A stretch of DNA of 5,391 nt. Source: Cytophagales bacterium. Lineage in GTDB: Bacteria > Bacteroidota > Bacteroidia > Cytophagales > JAAEPT01. Under the pieces are notes generated by a model. That model was given only the letters and a program-made list of their open reading frames with translations, was not told the DNA's origin and ran no database searches. Within the stretch, counting starts at the first letter, position 1; every line of letters begins with the position of its first letter. Below, one piece after another: positions 5,372 to 5,391 of this stretch. The stretch is taken from contig WTJX01000022.1 in NCBI GenBank assembly GCA_011524675.1, positions 1 to 5,391 of the forward strand, read 5' to 3'. Position numbers and translations under genes: made by a program.

Positions 5372-5391
5372 AAGGCTTACTACAAAGGTCA

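Overview
The window looks like chromosomal DNA from an AT-rich, Gram-negative member of the Bacteroidota, probably a marine or aquatic Cytophagales-like bacterium. The evidence is: two lipoproteins whose lipobox Cys is followed by the K/D-rich stretch usual in this phylum; A/T-rich sequence instead of Shine-Dalgarno motifs before the starts; one perfect match to the Bacteroidota -7 promoter box (TAnnTTTG); a Bacteroidota-type tryptophan 2,3-dioxygenase; and a long MORN_2-repeat protein. I cannot name the species.

Layout. Positions 1-335 carry no gene but hold two hairpins, of which the one at 265-281 is the best terminator candidate for the leftward gene. Positions 336-2719 hold two leftward lipoprotein genes that are clear tandem paralogs. 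The upstream one (2719 to 1274) has the shared N-terminal region plus a C-terminal LamG/concanavalin-like domain. The downstream one (1142 to 336) has the shared region only and stops exactly where the LamG domain should begin. Each has an inverted repeat with TTTCA/TGAAA arms just before its start codon. Positions 2720-3193 are a 474-base divergent intergenic region with a perfect 12-bp-arm palindrome (2871-2896), a relatively GC-rich, structure-prone stretch (about 2940-3060), and a promoter at 3178-3185 so close to the next ATG that the transcript should be leaderless or nearly so. Positions 3194-4171 encode tryptophan 2,3-dioxygenase (rightward), followed after 36 bases by a 387-codon secreted or periplasmic MORN_2-repeat protein (4208-5371).

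How the genes relate. The two lipoproteins are probably outer-membrane or surface proteins made from one duplicated locus. The dioxygenase is a cytoplasmic catabolic enzyme opening the kynurenine route; no other gene of that pathway is in the window. The MORN-repeat gene may be co-transcribed with it, but nothing visible links their functions.

The most interesting points are the stop of the MORN gene, which falls in the middle of a repeat unit with repeat-like codons continuing in frame after it; the domain-level difference between the tandem lipoproteins; their matching 5' leader inverted repeats; and the palindrome with its structured neighbour. I found no convincing new multi-gene system.
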